From Symbiodinium natans (lineage: Eukaryota; Sar; Dinophyceae; Suessiales; Symbiodiniaceae), in the NCBI GenBank assembly GCA_905221605.1, contig CAJNDS010000735.1:262001-326000 (forward strand): a DNA stretch of 64,000 nucleotides, given 5' to 3'. This document shows positions 41,366 to 51,978 of this stretch, piece by piece (within the stretch, counting starts at the first letter, position 1; each line of letters starts with the position of its first letter). A program made the position numbers and the translations under genes. Below the pieces are notes generated by a model that worked only from the letters and a program-made list of their open reading frames with translations, had not been told where the DNA came from and searched no databases.

Positions 41366-42307
41366 CCCGCCCCGGCCCTCCCCTAAACTCCCTAAACCCT
41401 CCCTGAATCCACTAAACCCCCACTCAACCTCCCCCTATATAAACCCCCTAACCCCCCCCCCCCCCCCCTAAAGCTCCCCTAAAGCCCCCTTAACCCCCCT
41501 AAACAGCCCTAAACTGCCCTAACCCCCCTCCCCCCCCCTAAACTGCAAGTGCAGCCAGGTATAAGAGTGGCAGCGGAATCACGAAGGGTGCACTCACTGA
41601 GACTAGGGTTTAGGGTTTAGGGTCTAGGGTTTAGGGTTCAGGGTTCAGGGTTCAGGGTTTAGGGTTTAGGGTGTAGGGTTTAGGGTTTAGGGTTTGGGCT
41701 CTATAGGGTCTAGGGTTAAGGCTTTAAACCCTGGTGCACAACCTCTTATACCCTTTAAAGAGTAGGACAGGCACCCAATCATTCAGGCAGCTCCTTTACA
41801 GCCGTAAAGTTCAGGCTTCACGGTTTAGGGTTTAGGGCGAGGTGCTGAGTCCTGCTTGTTTTTTTTAGTGGTTGGAAAGAAGGAATATGTTGGAACGGAG
41901 ACCCGAACAAGGCCCCACAATTTTATTGCAACCAACAAATCACTATATCTCAACCCTATGGGTCAGGTGTTGCCATTTTTTAATCACAAGGCTGCAACAC
42001 GTCATCGCAAATCATGGTCTGCCTTGCCAAGCTCCAAATCCCAAGCACACATCGCAATGCGAGAGTGTGTGGCGTGCTTGTGGTCTGCGATTGGCTGTCA
42101 ATCAACCCCATACCCTTAAAAAGATTCCCTCCTCGCCCCTCTGTCCCCCCTCCCTCCCCCCTCTCCCTCCCCCCCCCCCCCCCCCCCCCCTCCCTCCCCC
42201 CTCCCCCTCGCTCTCCCCTCCCCCCTCCCGCCTCCCGTCCCCCTCCCTTCTGCAGCCTCCTTCACCCCCTTCCCTGTCACGCTTGCACCCGCCTCTTTAC
42301 CTCCTAG

Positions 42308-42372
42308 GCCCCACGGCCTGTGGGTCCGGTCTTAGCGCCGGCGGCAGCTGCGCCCCAGGCCCCGAATTTGAA
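42308..42372 (+). CDS. Unassigned exon candidate, Gly/Cys-rich
   Basis: Between tacctcctag and a GT donor (gtgttt) the frame reads PTACGSGLSAGGSCAPGPEF and E. It directly follows a 150-base C-rich run (42120-42250). Not recognised. Confidence 0.35.
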
Positions 42373-43311
42373 GTGTTTACTTGGAGGTCCATAGGCAGTT
42401 AAATTGGGGACCACCCAGCCTTATAGACTTACAGGACTTAGAGGATCCGGGCGGTGATAGCAACACCTTTTTGAAGGGCGCTTGAAACCCTACTTTGTTC
42501 AAAACACGTGCTTGGGCCATCAAGTGAGATTGTTAGGGTGGTGGTGGTGGGGGTGGTGGTGGTGGTGGTGGTGGTGGTGGTGAAACCCTAAACCCTAAAC
42601 CCTGAACCCTGAACCCTGAACCCTAAACCTAAAGGGGGGGGGGGGGGGTTGTGTTAGTGGCGTAAGATGGTTTCGCCAGGCGTCTTTCATGGGGCTCGGG
42701 AGTATTTACTTGGAGGTTCATGGGTAGTTATAGGTAGGGTTACATTTATGGCCACCGGAATTATAACATTTTGGGGTACTTATGACCCTACTTATTGCTA
42801 CCCATGAACCTGGAAGTAGGGTTTGCGTGTGTTGGTTTCGGACTGACTGTATAAAACCAGTGTTGACTTCAGGGCCTCAGTCACCTCAACCTGCGACCCT
42901 ACATGAGCCCTACCAGCCATGATGGTCCGAGGAGTTGTCTAGGATTTATGTTTCAGGGTCCGGGGTTTAAAGTTGAGGAGTTCAGAGCCCGCAGTTCAAC
43001 TACAGTCTGTCGCTACGGGTGCAAGAGTTATGCTACTGGAAGTTAGTCTTGAACCCTATGCCCTGTAAACCCTATAACCCTAAAACCTTAAGAGTTCTGA
43101 GGTTGGGGATGACCAGAATGAACTCTCTTGACGTATGTACTGGGGACCCTGACAGCCGCTCTCACATTTATGACCTGCCATTTCGGTGCACCTGACCAGA
43201 GCACCCTAAACCCTATCCTAAATGCTATCCCAAACCCTAGACGATCTCGTGATGACAGGGCTTTCGTTTCGGGTGTCGACTCATGGATAAATGAATCGGA
43301 GTGTGAGTCAG
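42373..43311. other. Spacer with GGT microsatellite and a MITE-like copy
   Basis: A GGT run (42537-42582), a short CCCTAAA tract, a G run (42636-42648) and the palindrome at 42704-42828. No coding piece supported before 43312. Confidence 0.6.
42704..42828. mobile_element. MITE-like palindrome, family TTGGAGGTTCATGGGTAG
   Basis: Ends TACTTGGAGGTTCATGGGTA / TACCCATGAACCTGGAAGTA. Related copies at 46043-46152, 54950-55044 and 62961-63079. Confidence 0.75.
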
Positions 43312-43410
43312 GTGCTTCCCAATGTCGGCGAGCTGCTGACGTACTACGACGACACCGGCGGCGTGTGCGTCAGTGCTTCCCTCAGAGCATTCTTCCGCGC
43401 GGACAGCTAA
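43312..43410 (+). CDS. Unassigned terminal-exon candidate
   Basis: After gtgtgagtcag the frame reads VLPNVGELLTYYDDTGGVCV and SASLRAFFRADS, then TAA. Composition is protein-like, the piece lacks telomere-like repeat and the acceptor has AG/G. It may be the last exon of the PPR gene or of another gene; the family is not recognised. Confidence 0.5.
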   Translation: MLPNVGELLTYYDDTGGVCVSASLRAFFRADS

Positions 43411-45100
43411 AAGACTTATAGTCCTCATGCCTTCGTGGGGTAGTAGAGGGGCGATGATCCTAATTTTTTCGGGCGTAGGGCTCCTGACTCGCCTGGCCTC
43501 TCCTGCGGCCGTAGCATCGAAATTTGTACTGTGCCTATAGTAGGACTGACCCAAGGACTCCAAGTATGCAGGTTAAGGGCCGCCTTGGTGTCAGTCTCTA
43601 CAGATAACAGTAACAAGCCCTGCTTTGTGCCAGCTACTCGAAGTCCCTTGGGGCCTGATTGCAAGTGAAGCTCGTTATATAAGTTGCAGCTCTGTGGGCC
43701 CCCTGCTGCAAGGACCTATAGGTTGCTGCAGGTTAATTAAAAGGAGATAAGGGGAGATAGGTAGCTGGGTGGGTATATGTCATGCATGTGTATGTGTAGG
43801 TAGGTAGACCCAGGGAAGGATGCGACTGACGGATAAGAGCCTGGAGCGACCTTTTTATATACGCCGTTAACAAAAAGAATGTACGGACATGGATGATCTT
43901 TAAGGTACCCAGGCCCCCGGGAGGATCCAAAAAGTAGAACCCCCAACTGCTATTGGGACATTCTTAGGAACCCTCAAAGAGATCTACTTTTTGGATCCTG
44001 CCAGGGATCTGGGTAGGCCACTCTACATAGATTTCCTGGAGGAAGGTGTAGAAAATCCAAGTCAATACTAGTAGCACTGGACACACCGAAGGCCACGAAC
44101 CATCACCCTGGGTTCCTAGCCTTCGACTGCCGCCCTAAACCCTAGACCCTGAACCTGAACCTTCAGCCCTACCCTAAACCCACCAAAGCCTGAGGCCTAG
44201 ACCCTAAACCCGGAGCTGTAAGCCCGCAGCCCGAAAAAACCTTGGCGGTCGGCAAAGGTTTGCGGCTTTGGTGGCTTTAGGCTTCATGTCTAGGTGCACT
44301 CGAGAACCAAACCTGAAACCCGACGACCCTATTTCAGGAAGATTCCTCAAGTCATGAATCATTCCTAAGGGCCCGTGTGCCTGCACAGTATGTAATTCCC
44401 TAAGGGTCCATGTACCTCATCATTATATACTTGGGCCTTAAAGTACTTCCTTTATAGGGACTTTGGGGCCCAAGCATATACTAATGAGGTACATGGACCC
44501 TTAGGGATTTCTTAAGCTAGCACATAGTAACCCCTTCAAGGCCCAAGTCTCTAGTGTATATAGGTCTATGGACCCTCAGGGTAGGGGTTTCTCTCTGAGA
44601 AAGCAAGCCCTAAACCCTAAACCCTAAACCCTAAACCCTAAACCCTAAACCCTAAACCCTAAACCCTAAACCTGCAAAAGCCAGCCAGGATGGTGCGTGG
44701 ATTTGCGGCGCATGGCCTCGCAGTATCGTTGGCAGACTCAGCTGAGATGAAGTTACCCTAACTATATCCTCCTTGGGAATCATTTTTTAATTTTTGTTTA
44801 GATAAAACTCAAGAGGATGTTAAACATTTGTTTTTATTAAGGTTCTAAGGGGAGTATAGCTAAGGCTCGAATAAGGCCTCCTACTTTCAGGTTTCTTTGG
44901 GCCAAAAGGCCTTCTTATATGGGTTTTCGGGCTATTTTGAGCCTAAGGGTAAGTTGGGGTTTGAGGTTAAACCCTAACTGGGTAGGCCCTTGATATATTT
45001 TATACTTTCCCTTTTTGGGGTTTAAGAGGATCATGTTTAGGAATATCTTTCAGAGGGTGTTGAAGGGCCCTCCTAGCTAAACCCCATACCGGAACCTCAG
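43411..45100. other. Spacer between exon candidates
   Basis: Mostly unique sequence with the element at 44398-44582 and a CCCTAAA tract (44608-44672). A frame after agccag at about 44690 (MVRGFAAHGLAVSLADSAEM) may be an exon, borders unclear. Confidence 0.4.
44398..44582. mobile_element. MITE-like palindrome, family GGGTCCATGTACC (full copy plus half copy)
   Basis: The best copy in the window: CCCTAAGGGTCCATGTACCT at the left and AGGTACATGGACCCTTAGGG at the right, with TACTTGGGCC / GGCCCAAGCATATA inside. A second, half copy follows directly (44512-44582, CAAGGCCCAAG to TATGGACCCTCAGGG). Confidence 0.85.
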
Positions 45101-45163
45101 GTGTCAAGGCTTCAGGGCTTGGCCTGGCGCAGAGCGCAAGCGTTTGCATGGCTCTTCGGACAG
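45101..45163 (+). CDS. PPR-like exon candidate
   Basis: Between ggaacctcag and a GT donor (gtttca) it reads VSRLQGLAWRRAQAFAWLFG and Q. AWRRAQAF fits the second half of the repeat (QWQQALAL). It may be from a second PPR gene or the far 3' part of the first. Confidence 0.55.
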
Positions 45164-45259
45164 GTTTCAATGCTTGTATTCCAAGAGCCTAGACGACTGG
45201 CTTTTGGTGTTTCGGGTCAGGGGTGTAAGGTGAAGTTGCCAGCATGTGAGTTCTCTCAG

Positions 45260-45412
45260 GTGTTGATTCCGCGGATGATAAACGAACGACCCAGAAGATC
45301 TCTAGATCGCTTGGCCCTTTCAGTAGGGCTCCTCTTTGACGGGCCCGCTGTTTTGCAGTGCTGCGAGAAGTCTATGTTTGTTGCGGGTAACTTTTTGATG
45401 CGCCTTACGTAA
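45260..45412 (+). CDS. PPR-like exon candidate with stop
   Basis: After ttctctcag the frame reads VLIPRMINERPRRSLDRLAL, then SVGLLFDGPAVLQCCEKSMF and on to a stop at 45412. GPAVLQCCEKS aligns with YNAAISACEKG. It joins exon 45101-45163 in phase 0. The spacing between the repeat parts is longer than 35, so an unrecognised intron or a divergent end is possible. Confidence 0.5.
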   Translation: MLIPRMINERPRRSLDRLALSVGLLFDGPAVLQCCEKSMFVAGNFLMRLT

Positions 45413-45776
45413 ACGATCCCAACTCAGGGCGCGGGTCTGTTCACGAGCTCCGCTCTCCTTAACGGTTCTCACGCTTGTTGGGTTGTCTACACCCCCGCTT
45501 ATAGGGTTTAGCGTGGGATGTGGGATGTATAGGGATTATCATAGTACTACAATCCTTATTAGGGACTGTTAGTATAATGGGGAACATTCCAAGGTTGAAC
45601 CCGAAACCCGAAACCCCACAGAACTCCAGAGCTAGAAGGGTTTAGGGTTTAGGGTTTAGGGTTTAGGGTTTAGGGTTTAGGGATTGGCCTTCCCGACCCG
45701 TGCTAAACCCTGAACCCTAAACCCGAAACCCGAAACCCTAAACCCTAAACCCTAATCCCTAAACCCTATCGCCGAG

Positions 45777-45826
45777 GCTATGGCACCTCCCGCCGCTTTG
45801 CCATCCGCCTGTCGGATGCGGCGGAG
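45777..45826 (+). CDS. Unidentified gene, exon 1 (as found)
   Basis: After tatcgccgag it reads YGTSRRFAIRLSDAAE and ends at a GA donor (gaagcc) in phase 0. It starts a run of five exons that join without frame change. Family not recognised. Confidence 0.5.
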
Positions 45827-46505
45827 GAAGCCCAATCCTCAATCCAGAGAGTGTCCCCGGAAGCCCAGGGTTTAGGGTTTAGGGTTTAGAGTTTAGGGTT
45901 TAGGGTTTAGGGTTTAGGGTTTAGAGCTTAGGGTTTAGGGCAGTTACACCCCGTAATTATGCATTTTTTATACCCCAGGACCCAGAGTAGGCCCTTGTTC
46001 CCTTTTTGGGGGGTTCAGGTTACATTAAGCAATAGATACCCTGATTAGTTAGAGGTTCATTAGTCTTCAGTCGGGTTGTAAGTACCCTTTATGAGGATAC
46101 AATTGCAGTTACTATATGGAAAACCCTACTTGAAACTACCCATGAACCCCCTAATCTCAAAACCCAAAACCGGAAACCCCAAGCCCTAAACCCTCGTAAG
46201 TATGATAGTGGCAGTGGGATCCCAGGATGTTCCAGAATGATGAGATATTGGGCTCTGTGAAGCCCCCGTCTGCCTTCAACCCTAAACCCTTTTTGATGTT
46301 CAACGCCCCCTTTCGACGGAAATCTAAACCCCACCTAATCTTGTTCGCTGCACCCTACACCCCTAAACCCCTAAACCCCGAAACCCCTAAACCCCTAAAA
46401 CCCTAACCCCCTAAACCCCTAAACCCCTAAACCCCCAAACCCCTTAACCCCTCAACCCCTAAACCCTAAACCCTATTAAACCCCAACCCTCAACCCCTAA
46501 CCCAG

Positions 46506-46550
46506 GTCCCCTTCGTGGTCTTTTTCAACCCGGCGCCCGTGGCTGACGAG
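46506..46550 (+). CDS. Unidentified gene, exon 2
   Basis: Reads VPFVVFFNPAPVADE between acccag and a GC donor (gcctcg). Alternating hydrophobic residues suggest a beta-strand-rich domain. A degenerate CCCCTAAA array (46360-46475) precedes it. Confidence 0.6.
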
Positions 46551-47544
46551 GCCTCGTGAGAGAGCTTTGGGCCTTGCTTTCTGTAAGGAGGGGGTCGGGG
46601 GGGGGGGAGGGGGGGTTTAGGGTTTAGGGTTTAGAGTTTAGGGTTTAGGGTTTAGGGTTTCGGTTTTATAGGGTTTAAGGGTTAGGCTCCTGGACCCGAA
46701 GCCGGCTACTTGTGTGTTTGTTGTTTTTGGTGTTAAATGCGGTGGGGGCAACCAGCCGTGACTGTGCTTCCAACTTTTGAAGAGCTTTTGGGTGTCTTGG
46801 AGCACCCCCCCCCCCCCCAAGAAAAAAAAAAAAAAGAAAACTAAACGCGAGTTCAGCCCTAGACGTTGAACCCTCTTGAACATGTTTTATTACCCTTGAC
46901 CCAAAAAACGCGACTTCAGCCCTAGACGGTAAACCCTCAAGCCCTGCACCCGAATCCCCTAAACAGCGGTAGGTTCGGACATACTTGTTCATGGCTATTA
47001 CCCTTAGTCCTCTATATAATCTTCGCAAAGCCATAAGAATTTAATTGTCAAAGGGCCCCAAACCTACTCTAGTAAACCCCTCAACCCCAAGACCCCAAAA
47101 GCCGAAAACCAAATCCCCAGCAGCTCCCCGGGGCTCGGGCTGAGGGTGTGGCCCATATTCCCCGTTTTTTTTTCCCGACAGGGGTTTAGGTTTAGGGTTT
47201 AGGGTTTAGGGTTTAGGGTTTAGGGGTTAGGGGTTAGGGTTTAGGGTTTAGGGTTTAGGGTTTAGGGTTTAGGGTTTAGGGCCCATTGCAACCTGAAAAA
47301 AAACACAGTGGACACAGGGCAGAATTCCGCTCTTGGGGGTATAGAAGGCACTCTTGGCAAGCCCAGGCTCCTCTTAACCCTGAGCCCTAGGACCTCTGAA
47401 CCCTTAACCCATTCTTCTTCTCGCCACGGCGGGGTTTAGGGTTTAGGGTTTAGGGTTTAGGGTTTAGGGTTTAGGGTTTAGGGTTTAGGGTTTAGGGTTT
47501 AGGGTTTAGGGTTTAGGGTTTAGGGTTTAGGGTTTAGGGTGTAG

Positions 47545-47601
47545 GCTGCGGGCCAGGCGACGCCGGTCTTCGTCGCCAACAACCTGCGAGCAACATTGCA
47601 G
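47545..47601 (+). CDS. Unidentified gene, exon 3
   Basis: Reads AAGQATPVFVANNLRATLQ between gggtgtag, at the end of a 100-base TTTAGGG tract, and a GC donor (gcccct). The acceptor is made of a telomere-like unit. Confidence 0.65.
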
Positions 47602-47732
47602 GCCCCTGCAAGCCCCTAACGATGAGAACCTGCATGCCCACTCAAACAGGAAAAAAGACGCAACTTAAGTACTGTCTCCTAAACCCTAAACCCTAAACCC
47701 TAAACCCTAAACCCTAAACCCTTTCTCTTCAG

Positions 47733-47780
47733 GGTCTCTCGTATACCCTGGACAAGCTCCGGGTCCCAGTTCGTCTTAAG
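47733..47780 (+). CDS. Unidentified gene, exon 4
   Basis: Reads GLSYTLDKLRVPVRLK after tttctcttcag (the best polypyrimidine acceptor of this gene) and ends at a GC donor (gcgctg). Phase 0 on both sides. Confidence 0.6.
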
Positions 47781-48283
47781 GCGCTGCGCCATGTGTACAC
47801 TCAGTCCTCCCTCGCACCTCAAGTGCCTTGAGCCGCAAACTCCCCCAAACCGTAAACCCTAAACCCTAAACCCTATAAACCCTAAACCCTAATCCCTGAT
47901 CCGGAGCCTGAAATCCTGAAGCCTGATGCCCTGAATCTCAGCCGTTGTTTCCGTGGATCACAAGTGCAAAAAGGGCTACATACAGGGTTGAGCCGGTTGA
48001 GTCCCTGAGTAGGGTTTAGGGTTTAGGGTTTAGGGTTTGGGGTTTGGGGTTTAGGGTTTAGGGTAGTGCCCTCATTCCCCGTCTCCCTCATAGTTGCAGT
48101 TACAGTCCTCATTGGGCACAAATTGGCGCCCTGTTTCTAACGGTGACTGGGCAACCGTGCGCCCTTAAACCCTCGCGCCCTCAAGGCCCTAAACGCTCAA
48201 GCCCTTAGACCCCTAAACCCTCTCTCCCCAAAACCCCCAAACCCTTGACCCTAAACCCGAAACCCTAAACCCTAAACCCTAAA

Positions 48284-48649
48284 CCCCAAGCCGGTCTTCG
48301 AGGTGAAGTGTACTGACCCTAAACCCTAAACCCTAAACCCTAAACCCTAAACCCTAAACCCTAAACCCTAAACCCTAAACCCTAAACCCTAAACCCTAAA
48401 CCCTAAACCCTAAACCCTAAACCCCAAGCCGGTCTTCGAGGTGAAGTGTACTGACCCTAAACCCTAAACCCTAATCCCTAAACCCTAAACCCTAAACCCT
48501 AAACCCCAAGCCGGTCTTCGAGGTGAAGTGTACTGACCCTAAACCCTAAACCCTAAACCCTAAACCCTAAACCCTAAACCCTAAACCCTAAACCCTAAAC
48601 CCTAAACCCTAAACCCCAAGCCGGTCTTCGAGGTGAAGTGTACTGACCC
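48284..48649 (+). repeat. Four copies of an exon start separated by CCCTAAA tracts
   Basis: The 36-base block CCCCAAGCCGGTCTTCGAGG + TGAAGTGTACTGACCC occurs identically at 48284-48319, 48422-48457, 48504-48539 and 48614-48649. The spaces are CCCTAAA tracts of about 100, 46 and 74 bases. Only the last copy continues into the full exon. Each copy ends at TGACCC, which overlaps the telomere unit by CCC. Confidence 0.95.
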
Positions 48650-48719
48650 CGCCTTGGTCTCGGCGCGCCTGGACATCCGCTTCGACATCGAAGGCTTGCC
48701 AGGCAGCCACCTCGCCCAG
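48633..48719 (+). CDS. Unidentified gene, exon 5
   Basis: Reads VKCTDPALVSARLDIRFDIE and GLPGSHLAQ between cttcgag and a GC donor (gccgtt). The 36 bases spanning its acceptor and first codons are present in four identical copies upstream and here. Exons 2-5 all begin and end in phase 0. Function unknown. Confidence 0.7.
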
Positions 48720-50099
48720 GCCGTTAGGGTTTAGGGTTTAGGGTTTAGGGTTTAGGTTGTAGGGTTTAGGGTTTAGGGTTGAGGGTTTAGGGTTTAAGGT
48801 TTCGGGTTTAGGGTTTAGGGTTGAGGATTTAGGGTTTAGGGTTTACAGCATCTCAAGTCCGAGCATTCACCAGTCGGGCAGCTTGTCAAGCGTTAGAAGA
48901 GAAACCCACCCACCCAAGAAACCCATAACATTGAGAAAATACAAAGTTCATTCAATTCCCAGTAGGCTTAAGGTTCAAAATCCAGCGGACCCAAAACCCT
49001 ATGACCCTAAACCCTTGAGACCCTAAACCCTTGACACCCTAAACCCTTGACATCCGAAACCCTTGAGACCCTAAACCCTTGAAACCCTAAACCCTGGGGA
49101 GGGAGGGGAGAGGGGAGAGGGGGGGTGGGGGTGGGGGAAATGGCCATGAAGCAGGGGGGGGCGGGAGGGGGGAAGGGCGGGGGGGGGGGGGGGGGGGGGG
49201 GGGGGAGAGGGGCCGAAAAATGCCCACGAAGGAGGCGAAACTGCCCACGAAGTAGGCAAATTTGCAAATTTGCCGCCTACTGGGGTTTAGGGTTTAGGGT
49301 TTAATGTTTAGTGTTTAGGGTCAGGGTTCAGGGTTCAGGGTTCAGGGTTCAGGGTTGAGGGTCAGGGTTGAGGGTTTTGTTGGTCATGGGGTTTGGGGTT
49401 TGGGAGGTTTAGGGCTTCTGGGGGTTGAAGTGTTCAAGGGCGCCGTGATTTGCGCCATGGAGCATGGGCAAAGTCCCTAACCTCCCTAAACCCAATTGTA
49501 CCAAAAAGGTGCGGTGTTTGTTCCTTTCTTGGGTATGGCTACTCACGGTTGCTTGGGCCCCAGACATAGAATTCAGGCCCCATCACATGGGGCCTTGTTC
49601 CAAAATTCTGGGCAACGGGTGCAGGTGACTTCCGAGCATGATTACAGAATCCTCTCCCCACGTGGACGCCTAAGCACAGTGTTGAGGCGACAGCGTCTGA
49701 TTTCAAAGGGCTATGCGCTCCACGTCGCTGCCAGGCTCTCAATGGCGTAAGAGCGCCGCGAATCACGGTTGAGATGTTGGCAGCACCTGGCAAATGGGCC
49801 ATCCCCTGTGGGGGGGGGGGGGTTCTGTGACAACGCATGGGAATGAGGCACGGACACATGCCACCGCTCAGATCGCTGCAGATGCGAAAGGTTTCCCTGC
49901 AGGGCACCGCGCTGCAGTGAGCTCGACACAGTGTGAGAAAGCTGACGCATGTGATACTCGCAGGCGTAATAAATGGAGAGTTGGAGCCACGTGTCAAAGG
50001 GCAAGGATACCGGGATTTGCTGCCCTCCACTTGCGTCGTGAATTTCCAGCAACGGAGGTAGCTTGGGCATGCGTGAGGGCCCTTGCCTTCAGCAACTAA
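48720..50099. other. Spacer with tracts and possible PPR-like piece
   Basis: TTTAGGG tracts (48724-48845), a G-rich block (49095-49206) and a GGGTTCA array. At about 49429-49465 a frame reads FKGAVICAMEHGQ, similar to TYNAAISACEKGG. The frames 49496-50099 have no clear splice sites or homology. Confidence 0.4.
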
Positions 50100-50827
50100 A
50101 CCCCTAACTTCAGTAACTTCAACTCACCCAACCCAGCCCAGCCCAGCCCAACTCAACCCGTCCCCCCCCCCAAAAAAAAAGACCAAACAAATACAACAAC
50201 AATGATAATAATAATAATAATAATAATAGTAACAACCAAAAAACAGCAAACCTAAGTTGCACCCTGGCACCAGGCGCACAACTTCCCGGTCGAGCCCCTC
50301 TGCGTGGCCCAGGCGCGAAGAAACGGGCGCAGGGTAATTTGGGGTTTAGGGTTTAGGGTTTAGGGTTTAGGGTTTAGGGTTTAGGGTTTAGGGCAATTTG
50401 GGGTATATGAAGTAGGGTTTACATTGCTGTTCTTGGTGAGTGTATATAAGGTTCCGTTTTAATATTGGTGAGTGTGTATATTGGGTGTCCTTTTGGGGGT
50501 ACAAGAAATATAAAGCCTGCTTCATATGGTACATGGTTTGGAGGGCTGGAGGCTTTGGGTAGAGGATTCAGTTTTTAGGGGTCGGAAGAATTACTAGTAG
50601 TATTCCCTTATGGTCCCTTTATTTGTCTGGAATAACCCCCTGAACCCTAAACCCTAAACCCTAAACCCTAAACCCTAAACCCTAAACCCTAAACTGACCA
50701 TTAAGCCCCCTATAATAGTGTTTAGGGTCTGAGGGAATTTGGGGCGGCTCAGGATGCGATGCAATGGTCGGGGGTTTAGGGTTTAGGGTTTAGGGTTTAG
50801 GGTTTAGGGTTTAGGGTTTAGGTAGTC

Positions 50828-50936
50828 AATATGGTGGGGGGTTTCCGAAAGGTCCTTATTCTACGGGAATCTTGCTACTTGAGGGTCTATATTAGGGGTC
50901 CCTCATTTTCGGAAACCCCCCATATTGCGGCCAAAG
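50828..50936. mobile_element. MITE-like palindrome, family GGGGTTTCCGAAA
   Basis: Terminal inverted repeats CAATATGGTGGGGGGTTTCC / GGAAACCCCCCATATTG, inner CTTGCTACTTGAGGGTCTAT. Related, more diverged copies occur at 4238-4345, 17520-17640, 22010-22160, 28460-28580, 36590-36690 and 63083-63180. Confidence 0.75.
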
Positions 50937-51091
50937 TTTTCACATGTAGTTGGAACGCGGCGCGTTCCCGCCCCTACGTTTTTCAGCACTTGCTCAGGCA
51001 TTTCCTCTTCCTTGCGGGTTTGGCGGGGGGGGGTGGGGGGGTGGGGGGGGGGGTGGGGGGGGGTATAAGAACATCATTCATATTGCATCCA

Positions 51092-51348
51092 CGCCCAAAA
51101 CACTGGTATTTACAGCGTTTTCCCAGTTTGTACAACGTACCGTGCAAGGTTGTGGAACAAGACACGTTGTCACAAGCGTCCATGCCTTTTGCGACCATGC
51201 CCAAAACACTGGTGTTTACGCCCAAAACACTGGTATTTACAGCATTTCCGCCGCTTGTACAACATACTGCGGAAGGATGTGCAACAACAAAAGCATTCAC
51301 AAGTGTCCTCGCCTTTGGCGACCATGCCCAAAACACTGGTATTTACAG
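51092..51348 (+). repeat. Minisatellite with CCCAAAACACTGGTATTTAC core
   Basis: The core occurs at about 51092, 51198, 51220 and 51325. Two longer units of roughly 127 bases (51092-51218 and 51220-51346) align along their length (GTACAAC..AC..GC; CCTTTTGCGACCATGCCC / CCTTTGGCGACCATGCCC) with clear divergence. Not coding. Confidence 0.8.
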
Positions 51349-51614
51349 TGTTTAAAAAAAAAAGCCGCTGCCCTGATGACTTCCGGACATGCCCCTCCAC
51401 AAGCCGCCCTGCCATCATAATCCTGTTGCTGCCATCAAACTCCTATCTTACAAAACTTACCCAGTAGTGTGAGAGGGCCCTCCTCCAAATCACCGAAATG
51501 ACTCTACTTCATGAATAACCCACGCCTGCCAGTGTTTCCTGAACCCCCCTTCCCCAGAACATGCTTCCCGTTGTAGGGGCGTGAACACGCCGCGCACCAT
51601 GTAGTTCTGGGGCC

Positions 51615-51770
51615 CTGCGGGTCCATGTACCTCATTACTATATACTTAGGCCCCAAAGTCCCTACGTAGGAAGTACTTTAAGGCCCAAGTATTAGGGTTT
51701 AGCCTGTAGGCTTTAGGGTTTAGGGTTTAGGGTTTAGGGTTTAGGGTTTAGGTACATGGACCCTTAGGGG
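51615..51770. mobile_element. MITE-like palindrome split by a TTTAGGG tract
   Basis: Both termini of the GGGTCCATGTACC family are present (left from 51620, right AGGTACATGGACCCTTAGGG ending about 51770). Between AAGTAT and AGGTACATGG, where other copies have about ten bases, lies a TTTAGGG tract with one GCCTGTAGGC palindrome (51691-51751). The tract was gained after the element arrived. Confidence 0.8.
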
Positions 51771-51978
51771 GCTGGATTGGGATTTGGGTACAAAGGCGCC
51801 AGGTGTTAGAACGGAAGCAAGCGACGCATCAGTGTGTTTATCCCGCTTGCAGCTTCAGCTTCAAGCCCTATATCCGGTTTAGGGTTTAGGGTTTAGGGTT
51901 CGGGGCAGCTTGGACCTGTCAAGGACCAATGTACATGAGGGCTGAAGGCTGCAGGCCCACCCTTCCACCACCCTCACC

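Larger units (their letters stand above)
50100..51600. other. Spacer with AAT microsatellite, tracts and minisatellite
   Basis: An AAT run (50203-50228), a possible PPR-like piece at 50259-50331 (APWHQAHNFPVEP), tracts at 50342-50393, 50641-50694 and 50771-50821, a palindrome (50828-50936), a G-rich run (51024-51062) and the minisatellite 51092-51348. Confidence 0.5.

Noticed and set aside
48284-48649. CRISPR-like array (identical 36-base repeats)
   Set aside because: The spacers are CCCTAAA tracts, the repeat is an exon start and the genome is eukaryotic.
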